64,000 nt of DNA, taken from positions 62,001 to 126,000 of the forward strand of contig NZ_QLLY01000022.1 of NCBI RefSeq assembly GCF_003259365.1, given 5' to 3'. The position numbers and the translations under genes were made by a program. Origin of the DNA: Streptomyces sp. PsTaAH-137. Lineage in GTDB: Bacteria > Actinomycetota > Actinomycetes > Streptomycetales > Streptomycetaceae. The notes under the pieces were generated by a model. It was given only the letters and a program-made list of their open reading frames with translations. It had not been told where the DNA came from and ran no database searches. Below, piece by piece: positions 17,790-26,305 of the stretch. Position 1 is the first letter of the stretch. Every line of letters starts with the position of its first letter.

Positions 17790-18557
17790 TTATGCCGCTG
17801 CCCCGCCGTCGATCACCAGATCCGTGCCGACCACCGAGCCCGCGTCGTCCGAGGCCAGATAGAGCACCGCCGCCGCGACCTCGGCCGTCGTCGCGACGCG
17901 GCCCAGTGGGGACTCGGACTTCATTCGGATCTCCCGTTCGGGCTCCGTCTCGTCCGGGCGCAGGGACATCGAGGTGGCTGCGGGGCCCGGGCTCACCGCG
18001 TTGATGCGGATGCCGTCCGTGACGTGGTCGAGGGCCGCGCCGCGGGTCAGGGCGGAGACGGCGGCCTTGGCGGCGCCGTACGCGGTGACGCCGGGCCTGG
18101 TGCGGTGCGGGCCGATGTTCGAGGAGATGTTGACGATCGCGCCGCCCGATTCCTGGGCGCGCATCCGGGCCACCTCTGCCTGGAGTGCGTTCAGGACGCC
18201 CGTGACGTTGATGTCGAGCAAGGTCTGCCAGTCGTCGGCCGGCAGGTCGGCGATCGGGGCGCCGCCGCGGAAGACGCCCGCGTTGTTCACCGCCACGTCG
18301 AGGGAGCCGAAGCGGTCGACCGCGGCGCGCACGGCTGCGGTCATGTCGTCGGCGCGGCGCACGTCGGCGGGGTGCGCGAGCGCGGTGCCGCCCGCCGCCT
18401 CGATCAGGGCGACGGTCTCCTCCAGCGGGCCGGGCGTGCGGCCCGCGACGACCACGTTCGCGCCCTCCGCGGCGAACGCCAGCGCGACGGCCCGGCCGAG
18501 GCCGGAACCGGCGCCGGTGACGAGAGCGGTCCGGCCGGAGAAGCGGGTGCGGGACAT
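17790..18557 (-). CDS. SDR-family oxidoreductase (classical, FabG-like)
   Basis: 255 residues. TGAGSGLGRAVALAFA for cofactor binding, AVNNAGVF, the catalytic Ser in VNISSNIG, YGAAKAAVSALTR (Tyr and Lys) and the C-terminal PLGRVATTAEVAAAVLYLASDDAGSVVGTDLVIDGG typical of classical SDRs. Substrate unknown. The TetR gene lies 73 bases upstream on the same strand, and a TGAAC...GTCCA imperfect palindrome is in the gap. Confidence 0.9.
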   Translation of the reverse strand: MSRTRFSGRTALVTGAGSGLGRAVALAFAAEGANVVVAGRTPGPLEETVALIEAAGGTALAHPADVRRADDMTAAVRAAVDRFGSLDVAVNNAGVFRGGAPIADLPADDWQTLLDINVTGVLNALQAEVARMRAQESGGAIVNISSNIGPHRTRPGVTAYGAAKAAVSALTRGAALDHVTDGIRINAVSPGPAATSMSLRPDETEPEREIRMKSESPLGRVATTAEVAAAVLYLASDDAGSVVGTDLVIDGGAAA

Positions 18558-18572
18558 GGCGTACCTCTTTCT

Positions 18573-18587
18573 TGAACGAGCAGTCCA
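18573..18587. promoter_or_regulatory. Candidate TetR operator before the SDR gene
   Basis: TGAAC-GAGCA-GTCCA, a 15-base imperfect palindrome with one arm mismatch, about 15 bases before the SDR start. The TetR-family regulator is encoded directly upstream. Inference from symmetry and position. Confidence 0.3.
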
Positions 18588-18630
18588 GTATTCGGGTAGC
18601 GGAAGGGGTGAGGGGAGGGGTTGCGGGAGT

Positions 18631-19215
18631 TCAGTCCAGCAGGGTCAGGGCCTGCTCGGCGGCGTCCCTGACCCGGGCCGGGTCCTGCGACACCTTGCCG
18701 GTGACCCGGATGCCCTGGAGCAGGACGAGGAGCATCCGGGCGAGCGTGCGCGGGTCGCGGTCCTCGGGCAGTTCGCCCCTGGCCCGCGCGCGTACGAGCG
18801 CCGAGTGCAGCAGCGTCTCGATCTCCTCCCAGGACCGCTCCACGCGGCGCGCGGCCTGGGTGTCGTGCGGGCCCAGCTCGGCCGCCGTGTTGGTCACCAG
18901 GCAGCCCAGCAGGCGCCGTTCACCCGTGGCGGCCTCGGCCGCGAAGCGGCGCACCAGGGCGCGCACGGCCGCCAGCGGCGGGCCGTCGCCCGACAGTTCG
19001 GCGACGGTGACCGCGCCGGTGGACTCGGCGTACCGGTCCATCGCCCTCAGGTACAGCTCGTGCTTGCTGCCGAACGTCGCGTAGAGGCTCGCGCGCCCGA
19101 TGCCGAGCCGGTCGACGAGGTCCGCCATCGACGTCGCCTCGTAACCGCGCGCATGGAACAGCTCCACGGCCGCCTGCAACGCCGCGTCGGGGTCGAATTC
19201 CTTGGTCCTGGCCAC
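18631..19215 (-). CDS. TetR/AcrR-family transcriptional regulator
   Basis: 194 residues. Standard N-terminal helix-turn-helix: ALQAAVELFHARGYEATSMADLVDRLGIGRASLYATFGSKHELYLRAM. The C-terminal domain includes RRLLGCLVTNTAAELG and is of the AcrR/NemR-like group. Probably represses the adjacent SDR gene (73 bases downstream) and itself; the inducer is unknown. Confidence 0.9.
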   Translation of the reverse strand: MARTKEFDPDAALQAAVELFHARGYEATSMADLVDRLGIGRASLYATFGSKHELYLRAMDRYAESTGAVTVAELSGDGPPLAAVRALVRRFAAEAATGERRLLGCLVTNTAAELGPHDTQAARRVERSWEEIETLLHSALVRARARGELPEDRDPRTLARMLLVLLQGIRVTGKVSQDPARVRDAAEQALTLLD

Positions 19216-19251
19216 GGAACGACCCTATGCGTTTCCGGAACGGACGGTCAA

Positions 19252-19629
19252 CTATCCGGCGTGCTGCGGGTTGATGGCGCGTGCCGGGTAGGCGCGTACG
19301 GCGACCCCGTCGTCGTCCAGGCAGCGCCCCGTCTCCAGGTCGAACCGCTGCTTCAGCAGGGGCGAGGCCACGAACGGGCGGCCCTGCGCCGAGCCGAGCA
19401 GCCCGCGCGAGAGCACCGACGCCCCGGTGAACGGATCGGTGTTGTCGACGGCGTGCACCTGGCCGGAGCGGTCCAGGAACACCGCCGCCTGCCGGCCGTC
19501 CGGCAGCAGGGCCGCGACACCGCGCCCCGGTGTGAGACGGGACAGCTCGCACACCGTCAACCAATCATCTTCCAAGGCCAGTTGAACCATGACGGTCGTC
19601 TTCTCGGGAGCGATCGGAGCCGTGGTCAT
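19252..19629 (-). CDS. nirD: Nitrite reductase (NADH) small subunit
   Basis: 125 residues. Partner of NirB in cytoplasmic assimilatory nitrite reduction to ammonium. A Rieske-fold protein of the NirD group: DWLTVCELSRLTPGRGVAALL, VDNTDPFTGASVLSRGLLG, ASPLLKQRFDLETGRCL. As usual for this subgroup, the Cys-His pairs that would hold a 2Fe-2S cluster are absent. The start overlaps the nirB stop (ATGA), indicating translational coupling. Shares the nirB promoter. Confidence 0.95.
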   Translation of the reverse strand: MTTAPIAPEKTTVMVQLALEDDWLTVCELSRLTPGRGVAALLPDGRQAAVFLDRSGQVHAVDNTDPFTGASVLSRGLLGSAQGRPFVASPLLKQRFDLETGRCLDDDGVAVRAYPARAINPQHAG

Positions 19630-22178
19630 CGGACAGCCAGTCCTTCCAGGGGGATCAGGGGCAGTTCGGGCTTCATCTGGTCGCGCTCGGGCACGAAGCG
19701 GATCGTCGGGTCCGGGGTGCCCGGGGCGTTCACGAAGGACACGAAGCGGGCGAGGCGCTCGGGGTCGTTGATGGTGTCCGACCACTCGTCGCGGTAGTGC
19801 GCGACATGGGCCCGCATCAGGGCCTCCAGCTCGTCGCAGATGCCGAGCGAATCGTGCACGACGACGTCCCGCACATGGTCCAGGCCGCCCTCGACGCGCT
19901 CCAGCCACACCGAGGTGCGCTCCAGGCGGTCGGCGGTGCGGATGTAGAACATCAGGAAGCGGTCGATCAGCCGGACCAGCTCGGCGTCGCTCAAGTCCTG
20001 CGCCAGCAGATCGGCGTGACGGGGTGTCATGCCGCCGTTGCCGCCCACGTACAGGTTCCAGCCGTTGGCCGTGGCGATGACGCCGAAGTCCTTCGACTGG
20101 GCCTCGGCGCACTCGCGGGCGCACCCGGAGACGGCCGACTTCAGCTTGTGCGGGGAGCGCAGGCCCCGGTAGCGCAGCTCCAGGTCGATCGCCATCCGCA
20201 CGCTGTCCTGCACCCCGTACCGGCACCAGGTCTGCCCCACGCACGACTTCACGGTCCGCAGTGACTTGCCGTACGCGTGCCCGGACTCGAACCCCGCGTC
20301 CACCAACCGCGTCCAGATCATCGGCAGTTGATCCACCCGCGCACCGAACAGGTCGATCCGCTGACCGCCCGTGATCTTCGTGTAGAGCCCGAAGTCGCGG
20401 GCCACCTCACCGATCACGATCAGCTTCTCCGGAGTGATCTCACCACCCGGGATCCGCGGCACGACCGAGTACGACCCGTTCTTCTGGAGGTTCGCGAGGA
20501 AGTGGTCGTTGGTGTCCTGGAGGGCCGCCTGCTCGCCGTCCAGGACATGGCCGTCCGCGCCGATCGAGGGCGCGAGCGAGGCGATGATCGAACCGACCGT
20601 TGGCTTGCAGACCTCGCAGCCCTCGCCGCCGCGCGCCGCCTCCCGGCCGTACTCGTCGAGGAGCTGGGCGAAGCCGGTGATCCGCCGGACGCGCACGATC
20701 TCGTACAGCTCCTGGCGGGTGTGCCGGAAGCAGCCGCACAGTCCACCGTCACCGCTCTTCGGCAGCAGCTGCCCGATCAGCTTGACGCAACTGCCGCACC
20801 CCGTACCGGCCTTGGTGCACTTCTTCACCTCGGGCAGCGTGCCGTGCGCGCGGACCTCGCCCTTGGTCACGTTGTGGCAGGAGCAGACGACGGCCTCGTC
20901 GGGCAGCGCCTCGGGACCGAGCTGCGCGGCCCCGCCGGACCCCGCCGGGAGCACCAGCGACTCGGGCGCGACCGGCGGCACCGTGCCGGTGAGCGCGCGC
21001 AGCGTGCCGTACGCCTCCGCGTCGCCCACCAGGATCCCGCCGAGCAACTCGCCCCCGGCGCCGATGACGAGCTTCTTGTACGTGCCCGAGCGGGCGTCCG
21101 CGTAGACGACGTCGAGGCAGCCGTCGGCCGTGCCGTGCGCGTCGCCGAAGGAGGCCACGTCCACGCCGAGGAGCTTCAGCTTGGTGGACAGATCGGCGCC
21201 GGTGAAGGCGGTCAGGGAGGTGCCGGAGGCGATCGCGTCGGCGGCGGTGAGCGCCATCTCGTAGCCGGGGGCGACGAGCCCGTACACCCGGCCGTCGCTC
21301 GCGAGCGCGCACTCGCCGATCGCGTAGACGTCCGGGTCGCTGGTGCGGCACTGCTCGTCGACCGCGACGCCGCCGCGCTCGCCCACCGACAGGCCCATGT
21401 CGCGGGCGAGCTGGTCGCGCGGCCGGACCCCGGCGGAGAACACCACGAGATCGGTGGCGAGTTCGCGGCCGTCCGACAGCTTCATGCCGGTGACCCGGCC
21501 GTCCGCGTCCGCGACGACCTCCTGGGTGCCGACCCCGGTGTGGACGTCGAGCCCCATGTCCCCGATGGTCCTCAGGAGCGCCGCTCCGCCGCCCTCGTCG
21601 ACCTGTACGGGCATCAGCCGGGGCGCGAACTCCACGATGTGCGTCGCGAGCCCGAGCCCCTGGAGGGCCCCCGCCGCCTCCAGGCCGAGCAGCCCGCCGC
21701 CGACCACGGCGCCGACCGTCGCGCTGTTCTTCGCGTACTCCTCGATCGCGTACAGGTCCTCGATGGTCCGGTACACGAAGCAGCCGGTGGCGTCCTTGCC
21801 GGGCACCGGCGGCACGAAGGGGTAGGAGCCGGTGGCCAGGACGAGCGTGTCGTAGGTGACCGTCAGGCCGGACCGGGCGCGTACCGTCCGCGCCTCCCGG
21901 TCGACGGCCTCCGCCGGGTCCCCGACGTGCAGCTCGATGCCGTGCCGCTCGATGAACTCCGGGTCCGTCATGGACAGCTCCTCGGGTGTCGTGCCCGAGA
22001 AGTAGGAGGTCAGGTGGACGCGGTCGTAGGCGGGCCGGGGCTCCTCGCAGAGCACGACGACCCGGTGGGACGCGGTGAGCCCGCGCTCGGCGGCCGCTTC
22101 GAGGAAACGCTGGCCGACCATGCCGTGGCCGACGAGGACGAGGGTGGGCAGGGCCGGTCCGGCCGGGTCTGGCGCCAT
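19626..22178 (-). CDS. nirB: Nitrite reductase (NADH) large subunit
   Basis: 850 residues, the usual length. FAD/NAD-binding oxidoreductase domain at the N-terminus (VGHGMVGQRFLEAA; VVGGGLLGLEAAGALQGLG), a BFD-like 2Fe-2S segment (VCSCHNVTKGEV, GTGCGSCVKLIGQLL and a second pair, CGCFRHTRQEL and GGEGCEVCKP), then ferredoxin-like half-domain and sirohaem/4Fe-4S domain with Cys at roughly 646-690 in SCVGQTWCRYG and SGCARECAEAQSKDFG. Reduces nitrite to ammonium using NAD(P)H for nitrogen assimilation. A GlnR-like site array lies 61-98 bases upstream of the ATG. Sirohaem may depend on the chelatase gene at 31342. Confidence 0.97.
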   Translation of the reverse strand: MAPDPAGPALPTLVLVGHGMVGQRFLEAAAERGLTASHRVVVLCEEPRPAYDRVHLTSYFSGTTPEELSMTDPEFIERHGIELHVGDPAEAVDREARTVRARSGLTVTYDTLVLATGSYPFVPPVPGKDATGCFVYRTIEDLYAIEEYAKNSATVGAVVGGGLLGLEAAGALQGLGLATHIVEFAPRLMPVQVDEGGGAALLRTIGDMGLDVHTGVGTQEVVADADGRVTGMKLSDGRELATDLVVFSAGVRPRDQLARDMGLSVGERGGVAVDEQCRTSDPDVYAIGECALASDGRVYGLVAPGYEMALTAADAIASGTSLTAFTGADLSTKLKLLGVDVASFGDAHGTADGCLDVVYADARSGTYKKLVIGAGGELLGGILVGDAEAYGTLRALTGTVPPVAPESLVLPAGSGGAAQLGPEALPDEAVVCSCHNVTKGEVRAHGTLPEVKKCTKAGTGCGSCVKLIGQLLPKSGDGGLCGCFRHTRQELYEIVRVRRITGFAQLLDEYGREAARGGEGCEVCKPTVGSIIASLAPSIGADGHVLDGEQAALQDTNDHFLANLQKNGSYSVVPRIPGGEITPEKLIVIGEVARDFGLYTKITGGQRIDLFGARVDQLPMIWTRLVDAGFESGHAYGKSLRTVKSCVGQTWCRYGVQDSVRMAIDLELRYRGLRSPHKLKSAVSGCARECAEAQSKDFGVIATANGWNLYVGGNGGMTPRHADLLAQDLSDAELVRLIDRFLMFYIRTADRLERTSVWLERVEGGLDHVRDVVVHDSLGICDELEALMRAHVAHYRDEWSDTINDPERLARFVSFVNAPGTPDPTIRFVPERDQMKPELPLIPLEGLAVR

Positions 22179-22238
22179 GTCAGAGGCCTCCGTCGTACGC
22201 GTACGGTGCGGTCATGCTCCGCAGCCTCGCGGGCGGAC

Positions 22239-22276
22239 GTTTCTCGGTGGCGTCCCGTCAGTTTCGGCGGGGGAAC
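22239..22276 (-). promoter_or_regulatory. GlnR-like binding array upstream of nirB
   Basis: On the minus strand the order is GTTCC-n6-GAAAC-n6-GACGC-n6-GAAAC (22276 down to 22239). This is exactly the a1-n6-b1-n6-a2-n6-b2 layout of actinobacterial GlnR sites (gTnAC-n6-GaAAC), with both b half sites perfect, a1 one base off and a2 weak. nirBD is a known GlnR target in Streptomyces, so nitrogen-limitation control is expected. Confidence 0.7.
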
Positions 22277-22331
22277 GGTGGGCTCAGCGAGGCGGGACGG
22301 AGGGTGTGAGGACCTCCGCGGGTCGCGTCGT

Positions 22332-22440
22332 GGCTGGTCGCACGGCTCCCCGCGCCCCTGAAGCGCACCCTCCGTGCGCCCCCGGGGGAAGGCTGCGCGT
22401 CAGCGCGCCTTCAGGGGCGCGGGGAACCGCGCGACCAGCC
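22332..22440. repeat. Large inverted repeat of the intergenic motif family
   Basis: Arms of 32 bases (22332-22363 and 22409-22440) pair with two mismatches and enclose 45 bases. The arms carry the same core (GGGGCGCGGGGAACnGCGCG) as the elements at 4834-5040 and 30153-30384, but the loop has no 27-base tandem units; it has its own GC hairpin. Lies between the divergent nirB and ferric-reductase-like genes. Confidence 0.75.
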
Positions 22441-22498
22441 CCCACGCACCCGCACCCGACGACGAACCCGTCGACGCTTAACCCGTGTTCAGGCCCTC

Positions 22499-22520
22499 CT
22501 GAAGGGGACCTTAAGGATCT
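22499..22520 (+). promoter_or_regulatory. Direct 11-base repeats upstream of reductase gene
   Basis: CTGAAGGGGAC and CTTAAGGATCT are adjacent 11-base direct repeats sharing CTnAAGG. Eleven-base tandem direct repeats are the usual binding pattern of OmpR-type response regulators. Located 48-69 bases before the start at 22568. Confidence 0.4.
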
Positions 22521-22567
22521 CCCTGGCGACTCTGACCAGCCGGTATTCCGGTCCGCCGGAGCCTAGT

Positions 22568-24022
22568 GTGCCGGACGTGAGCACCGAGGCCGTCGAACCC
22601 GAACTTCCCCGCTACCCGGCTCTGTCGGCCTATCGCAGACAGACCGAGGGACCCGCCCCCGCCCGGCCCGTACCCCCGCGCCCGCGCCGTGCCCCGCGCA
22701 TCCGGCCCGCCGCCCCCGTACGGGTCACCCCGGCCGCGCTGCGCACCGGGATCGCCACCGGCGCCGCCGCCGTGAGCCTCCTGTGGGCCGCGCAGGCCGG
22801 CTTCTCGCCACGGCTCGACGCGCTGTTCGCGAGCGGCGCCCATCTGACGGGACTGCTCGCCGGATACGGAATCCTGGTCATGCTCCTGCTCATGGCGCGG
22901 GTCCCCGCCATCGAGCACGGCGTCGGCGCCGACCGGCTCGCCCGGCACCACGCCCGCGGCGGCCGGCACGTCCTCACGCTCTGCGCCGCGCACGTCGTCC
23001 TCGCCCTGCTCGCCTACGCGGCCCACACCGGCACCGACCTCGTCACCACGGTCACCGAACTCCTCGGCTACCCCGGACTCGCCGCCGCGGCGGCCGGCAC
23101 CCTGCTGTTCGTCACCGTCGGCGTGAGCAGCGCCCGCGCCGTGCGCCGCCGCGTCGGCCACACCACCTGGCGCGGCCTGCACCTGCTCACGTACCTCGGC
23201 GCCGCCCTGGCCTTCGCGCACCAGCTCGCCGGACCCGACATCGCCTCGAACCCGCTGAGCCTCGGCCTGTGGTCGCTGCTGCACGCCACCGTCGCCGTCC
23301 TCCTGGTCTGGTACCGCCTCGTCGTCCCGGCGCGGCAGGCGCTGCGGCACGCCCTGCGCGTCGTCGACGTACGGACCGAGGGCCCCGGCGTCGTCTCCGT
23401 CCTGATGCGCGGCCGCGACCTCGGCATGCTGCGCGCCGAACCGGGCCAGTTCTTCCGCTGGCGGTTCCTCACCCGGCGACTGTGGAGCACGGCCCTGCCG
23501 TTCTCGCTGTCCGCGCCCGTCGACGGCGACCACGTACGGATCACCGTGCAGGCCGTCGGCCGGCACACCCGGCGGGTACGCCGGCTGCGGCCCGGCGTAC
23601 GGGTCGTCGCCACCGGCCCGTTCGGCGCGCTCACCGCCCACCGGCGCACCCGCCGCAAGGTGCTGCTGCTCGCCGGGGGAGTGGGCATCACACCGCTGCG
23701 CGCCCTGTTCGAGACGCTGCCCGGCGCACCCGGCGACCTCACCCTCCTGTACCGCGCGAGCAACGCCGACCGGCTCATCCTGCGCGAGGAACTGGAGTCC
23801 ATCGCCCGCACCCGCCGCGCCGCCCTGCACTACCTCCTCGGCCCCTCCGACGCCGCCTACGACCCCCTCGCGCCGCAGGCCCTGCGCGACCTCGTGCCCG
23901 GCCTCGCCGACCACGACGTCTACGTGTGCGGCCCGCCCGGCATGACCGCGGCCGCGACGACGGCCCTGGCCCGCGCCGGCGTCCCGGCGGACCGCGTCCA
24001 CGCCGAGTCCTTCACGTACTGA
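22568..24022 (+). CDS. Ferric-reductase-like transmembrane flavoprotein (ferredoxin reductase family)
   Basis: 484 residues from GTG at 22568 (GTG at 22577 is possible). A proline-rich cytoplasmic lead, then about six helices (residues 55-245) with haem-ligand-type histidines in RHHARGGRHVLTLCAAHVVL, GLHLLTYLG and AFAHQLAG, followed by an FAD domain (FFRWRFLT, PFSLSAP, KVLLLAGGVGITPLRALFETL) and an NAD(P) domain ending VYVCGPPGMTAAATTALARAGVPADRVHAESF. It resembles NADPH-oxidase/ferric-reductase proteins that move electrons across the membrane. In Streptomyces such genes are often followed by an FMN-binding protein gene; here a short secreted-like protein follows instead. Confidence 0.85.
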   Translation: MPDVSTEAVEPELPRYPALSAYRRQTEGPAPARPVPPRPRRAPRIRPAAPVRVTPAALRTGIATGAAAVSLLWAAQAGFSPRLDALFASGAHLTGLLAGYGILVMLLLMARVPAIEHGVGADRLARHHARGGRHVLTLCAAHVVLALLAYAAHTGTDLVTTVTELLGYPGLAAAAAGTLLFVTVGVSSARAVRRRVGHTTWRGLHLLTYLGAALAFAHQLAGPDIASNPLSLGLWSLLHATVAVLLVWYRLVVPARQALRHALRVVDVRTEGPGVVSVLMRGRDLGMLRAEPGQFFRWRFLTRRLWSTALPFSLSAPVDGDHVRITVQAVGRHTRRVRRLRPGVRVVATGPFGALTAHRRTRRKVLLLAGGVGITPLRALFETLPGAPGDLTLLYRASNADRLILREELESIARTRRAALHYLLGPSDAAYDPLAPQALRDLVPGLADHDVYVCGPPGMTAAATTALARAGVPADRVHAESFTY

Positions 24023-24069
24023 CCCCGACCTGTCGACCTACGCACCTGAGACTCCCGGAGAAGCCGCCC

Positions 24070-24306
24070 ATGGGCCGCCACGCCAGTCCCGCCCGCACCT
24101 TCCACGCGCCCACGGTCCAGGCCCGCCGCAGACTCACGGCGGGGCTCACCTCGGCGAGCGCCCTCGTCGCGGCCTGCCTCGCCCTGACCGTCGACCCGGC
24201 CGCTCCCGCCGCCCCCGACCGGGCCGCTCCCCGTTCCGGAACGTCGACCTCAGAAAAGCCTCAACTCTCCACACATTCGTGGACCACACACGTATCCCGT
24301 CCGTAG
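24070..24306 (+). CDS. Small putative exported protein
   Basis: 78 residues from ATG at 24070, with GGAGAA 8 bases upstream. A basic N-terminus (QARRRLTAGL) precedes a hydrophobic segment (SASALVAACLALTVDPAAPAAP), compatible with a signal peptide, then a short Ser/Thr-rich tail. It lies 47 bases after the reductase gene. It could be a remnant of the FMN-binding partner often found at this place, but no FMN-binding sequence is left. Function unknown; it may not be expressed. Confidence 0.4.
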   Translation: MGRHASPARTFHAPTVQARRRLTAGLTSASALVAACLALTVDPAAPAAPDRAAPRSGTSTSEKPQLSTHSWTTHVSRP

Positions 24307-24316
24307 GCTCGCGATC

Positions 24317-25102
24317 ATGCCTGACATATCCCTGACCACCACCGTCGTCCTGTGCGTGGCCGCGCTCGCCGCAGGCTGGGTCGACGCGGTGGTCGGCGGC
24401 GGCGGTCTGCTGCTGCTCCCCGCGCTGCTGCTCGGCCTGCCGAACGGCGCGCACGCGGGCCCGTACGCGCTCGGCACCAACAAGGCCGTCGCCATCGTCG
24501 GCACCACGGGCGCCGCCGTGACCTACGCCCGCAAGGCCCCCGTCGACGTACGCCTCGCCGTCCGGATCGGTCTCGCGGCGCTCGCGGGCTCGACGGGCGG
24601 CGCGGCGCTCGCGGCGGGCCTGAGCACGGACGTCCTCAAGCCGATCGTCATGGTGGTCCTGGTCGGGGTCGGCGCCTTCGTCATCTTCCGCCCGTCGTTC
24701 GGCACGGACCCGTCCGCGACCCCGGCCTCCCCCCGCCGCATCCTGGCCGCGATCGGCTTCGCCGGCCTCGGCATCGGGTTCTACGACGGCCTGATCGGCC
24801 CCGGCACCGGCACCTTCCTGGTGCTCGCCCTCACCGCGATCCTCCACCTCGACCTGGTGACCGCCTCCGCCACCGCCAAGATCGTCAACTGCTGCACCAA
24901 CGCGGGCGCGCTCGCGATGTTCGCCTTCAAGGGCACGGTGTACTGGCAGCTGGCCGCGCTGATGGCCGTCTTCAACCTGGCCGGCGGCATGGTCGGCGCC
25001 CGCACGGCGCTGAAGCGCGGCGCCGGGTTCGTGCGGATCGTGCTGCTGACGGTGGTGTGCGCGCTGGTGGTGAAGATGGCGTACGAGCAGTGGGTGGCCT
25101 GA
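24317..25102 (+). CDS. TSUP (TauE/SafE) family anion permease
   Basis: 261 residues, about eight helices. Characteristic AAGWVDAVVGGGGLLLLPALLL at the N-terminus, GTNKAVAIVGTTGAAVTYAR, and in the second half GFYDGLIGPGTGTFLVLALTA and ATAKIVNCCTNAGALAMF. The two halves are related, as known for the family. Members export or import sulfite, sulfoacetate or related anions; which is unknown here. Begins 10 bases after the small exported-protein gene, so they may share a transcript. Confidence 0.92.
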   Translation: MPDISLTTTVVLCVAALAAGWVDAVVGGGGLLLLPALLLGLPNGAHAGPYALGTNKAVAIVGTTGAAVTYARKAPVDVRLAVRIGLAALAGSTGGAALAAGLSTDVLKPIVMVVLVGVGAFVIFRPSFGTDPSATPASPRRILAAIGFAGLGIGFYDGLIGPGTGTFLVLALTAILHLDLVTASATAKIVNCCTNAGALAMFAFKGTVYWQLAALMAVFNLAGGMVGARTALKRGAGFVRIVLLTVVCALVVKMAYEQWVA

Positions 25103-25171
25103 AGCGGTGACGCGGGGCCGGTCGGCCCGGCTCGGGGTGCGGTGCGGCGACCGGTCGCCAATGATCGTTGA

Positions 25172-26263
25172 GTGCGGCAGGAAGCGAAGGGGACGACACG
25201 GTACGCGGTGGTGCGGGCGCTGCCGACCATCATGATCGCGGCGGCGACCGTGACGGACACCTTCACGCCCGGGCGCGAGCGCTACGACGCGTTCCTCTAC
25301 GTGGTGCCCGGTCTGGCGGCCGTGTCCTGGGGCGTCGCGGCCACCCTCGTCTTCGGCGCGGCGGCGACCCTGGTGATCCTCCTGCTGGAGGCGGAACGCG
25401 GAGTGGCGTTCATGCCCGGCGGCCTCGCGGTGATCGTCCTCATGCTGGTCATCAGCGCCGTCGCCGCCTGGTCCAGCGCGGTACGGCTGAGCCGCGAGCG
25501 CGAACTGCGCCACGCGCGGCAGGTCGCCGACGTGGTCCAGCGGGCCGTCCAGCACCCGCTGCCCGAACGCCTGGGCCCGCTCGATCTCCACCTGCTCTAC
25601 GAGACACCGGTCGCCGGGGCCCACATGAGCGGGGACTTCTACAAGGCGCTGAAGGTCCCGGGCGCCGTACGGATGATGATCGGCGACGTCCAGGGGCACG
25701 GGCTCGGCGCCGTGGAGTCCGCGACCGTCCTCCTCGGATCCTTCCGCGAGTACGCGTACACCGAGCCCGATCTGCCGGCCATCGCGCGCAGGCTGGAGAC
25801 CGCGATGGAACGGCACACGGCACGCGCCGACGTGCGGGACGCCGACCGGTTCGCCACCGTGCTGCTCGCCGAGATCCCGCTCGACCGGCCCGTGCTGCGG
25901 CTGCTCAGCTGCGGCCACCCGCCACCGGTGCTCCAGCCGCGCTGCGGCCCCGCCCGCCCGGTCGCCTTCCGCCGGGTCTCGCTCCCCGTCCACCTGGACC
26001 TGGGCATGACCGACGAGTACGTGGTGGAGGAGGTCCCCTTCGGCATGGGCGACCGGATCCTGATGTACACCGACGGGGTGAGCGAGACCCGGGACGCCGC
26101 GGGCGACTTCTACCCCGTCGCCGACCGCCTCGCGTGCTGGCAGGACACCCCCGACCGCAAGGTCCTGCCCGCCCTCGCCGAGGACCTGCGCCGCTACAGC
26201 GGCCACGGCCCGGACGACGACACGGCCGCCGTCCTGGCCGTCCGCACCAGCCCGCCGGAGTGA
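25172..26263 (+). CDS. Membrane-anchored SpoIIE-type PP2C phosphatase
   Basis: 363 residues from GTG at 25172. Three or so hydrophobic segments occupy residues 10-105 (VPGLAAVSWGVAATLVFGAAATLVILLL; AVIVLMLVISAVAAWSS). A coupling helix (RERELRHARQVADVVQRAVQHPLPERLG) leads to a PP2C_SIG domain: ETPVAGAHMSGDFYKAL (metal Asp), IGDVQGHGLGAVESA, LSCGHPPPVL, ILMYTDGVSETRDAAGDFY and GPDDDTAAVLAVR. It should dephosphorylate Ser/Thr phosphoproteins, typically anti-sigma antagonists. There is no kinase or STAS gene beside it. Confidence 0.92.
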   Translation: MRQEAKGTTRYAVVRALPTIMIAAATVTDTFTPGRERYDAFLYVVPGLAAVSWGVAATLVFGAAATLVILLLEAERGVAFMPGGLAVIVLMLVISAVAAWSSAVRLSRERELRHARQVADVVQRAVQHPLPERLGPLDLHLLYETPVAGAHMSGDFYKALKVPGAVRMMIGDVQGHGLGAVESATVLLGSFREYAYTEPDLPAIARRLETAMERHTARADVRDADRFATVLLAEIPLDRPVLRLLSCGHPPPVLQPRCGPARPVAFRRVSLPVHLDLGMTDEYVVEEVPFGMGDRILMYTDGVSETRDAAGDFYPVADRLACWQDTPDRKVLPALAEDLRRYSGHGPDDDTAAVLAVRTSPPE

Positions 26264-26305
26264 TCCCGGCGGGCGGCTCCTCCCCGAGCAGTGGGCCCCC
26301 GCTCG

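Noticed and set aside
19252..19629. nirD as a broken Rieske protein
   Set aside because: Absence of the Cys-His cluster ligands is normal for the NirD subgroup; length and operon place are normal.
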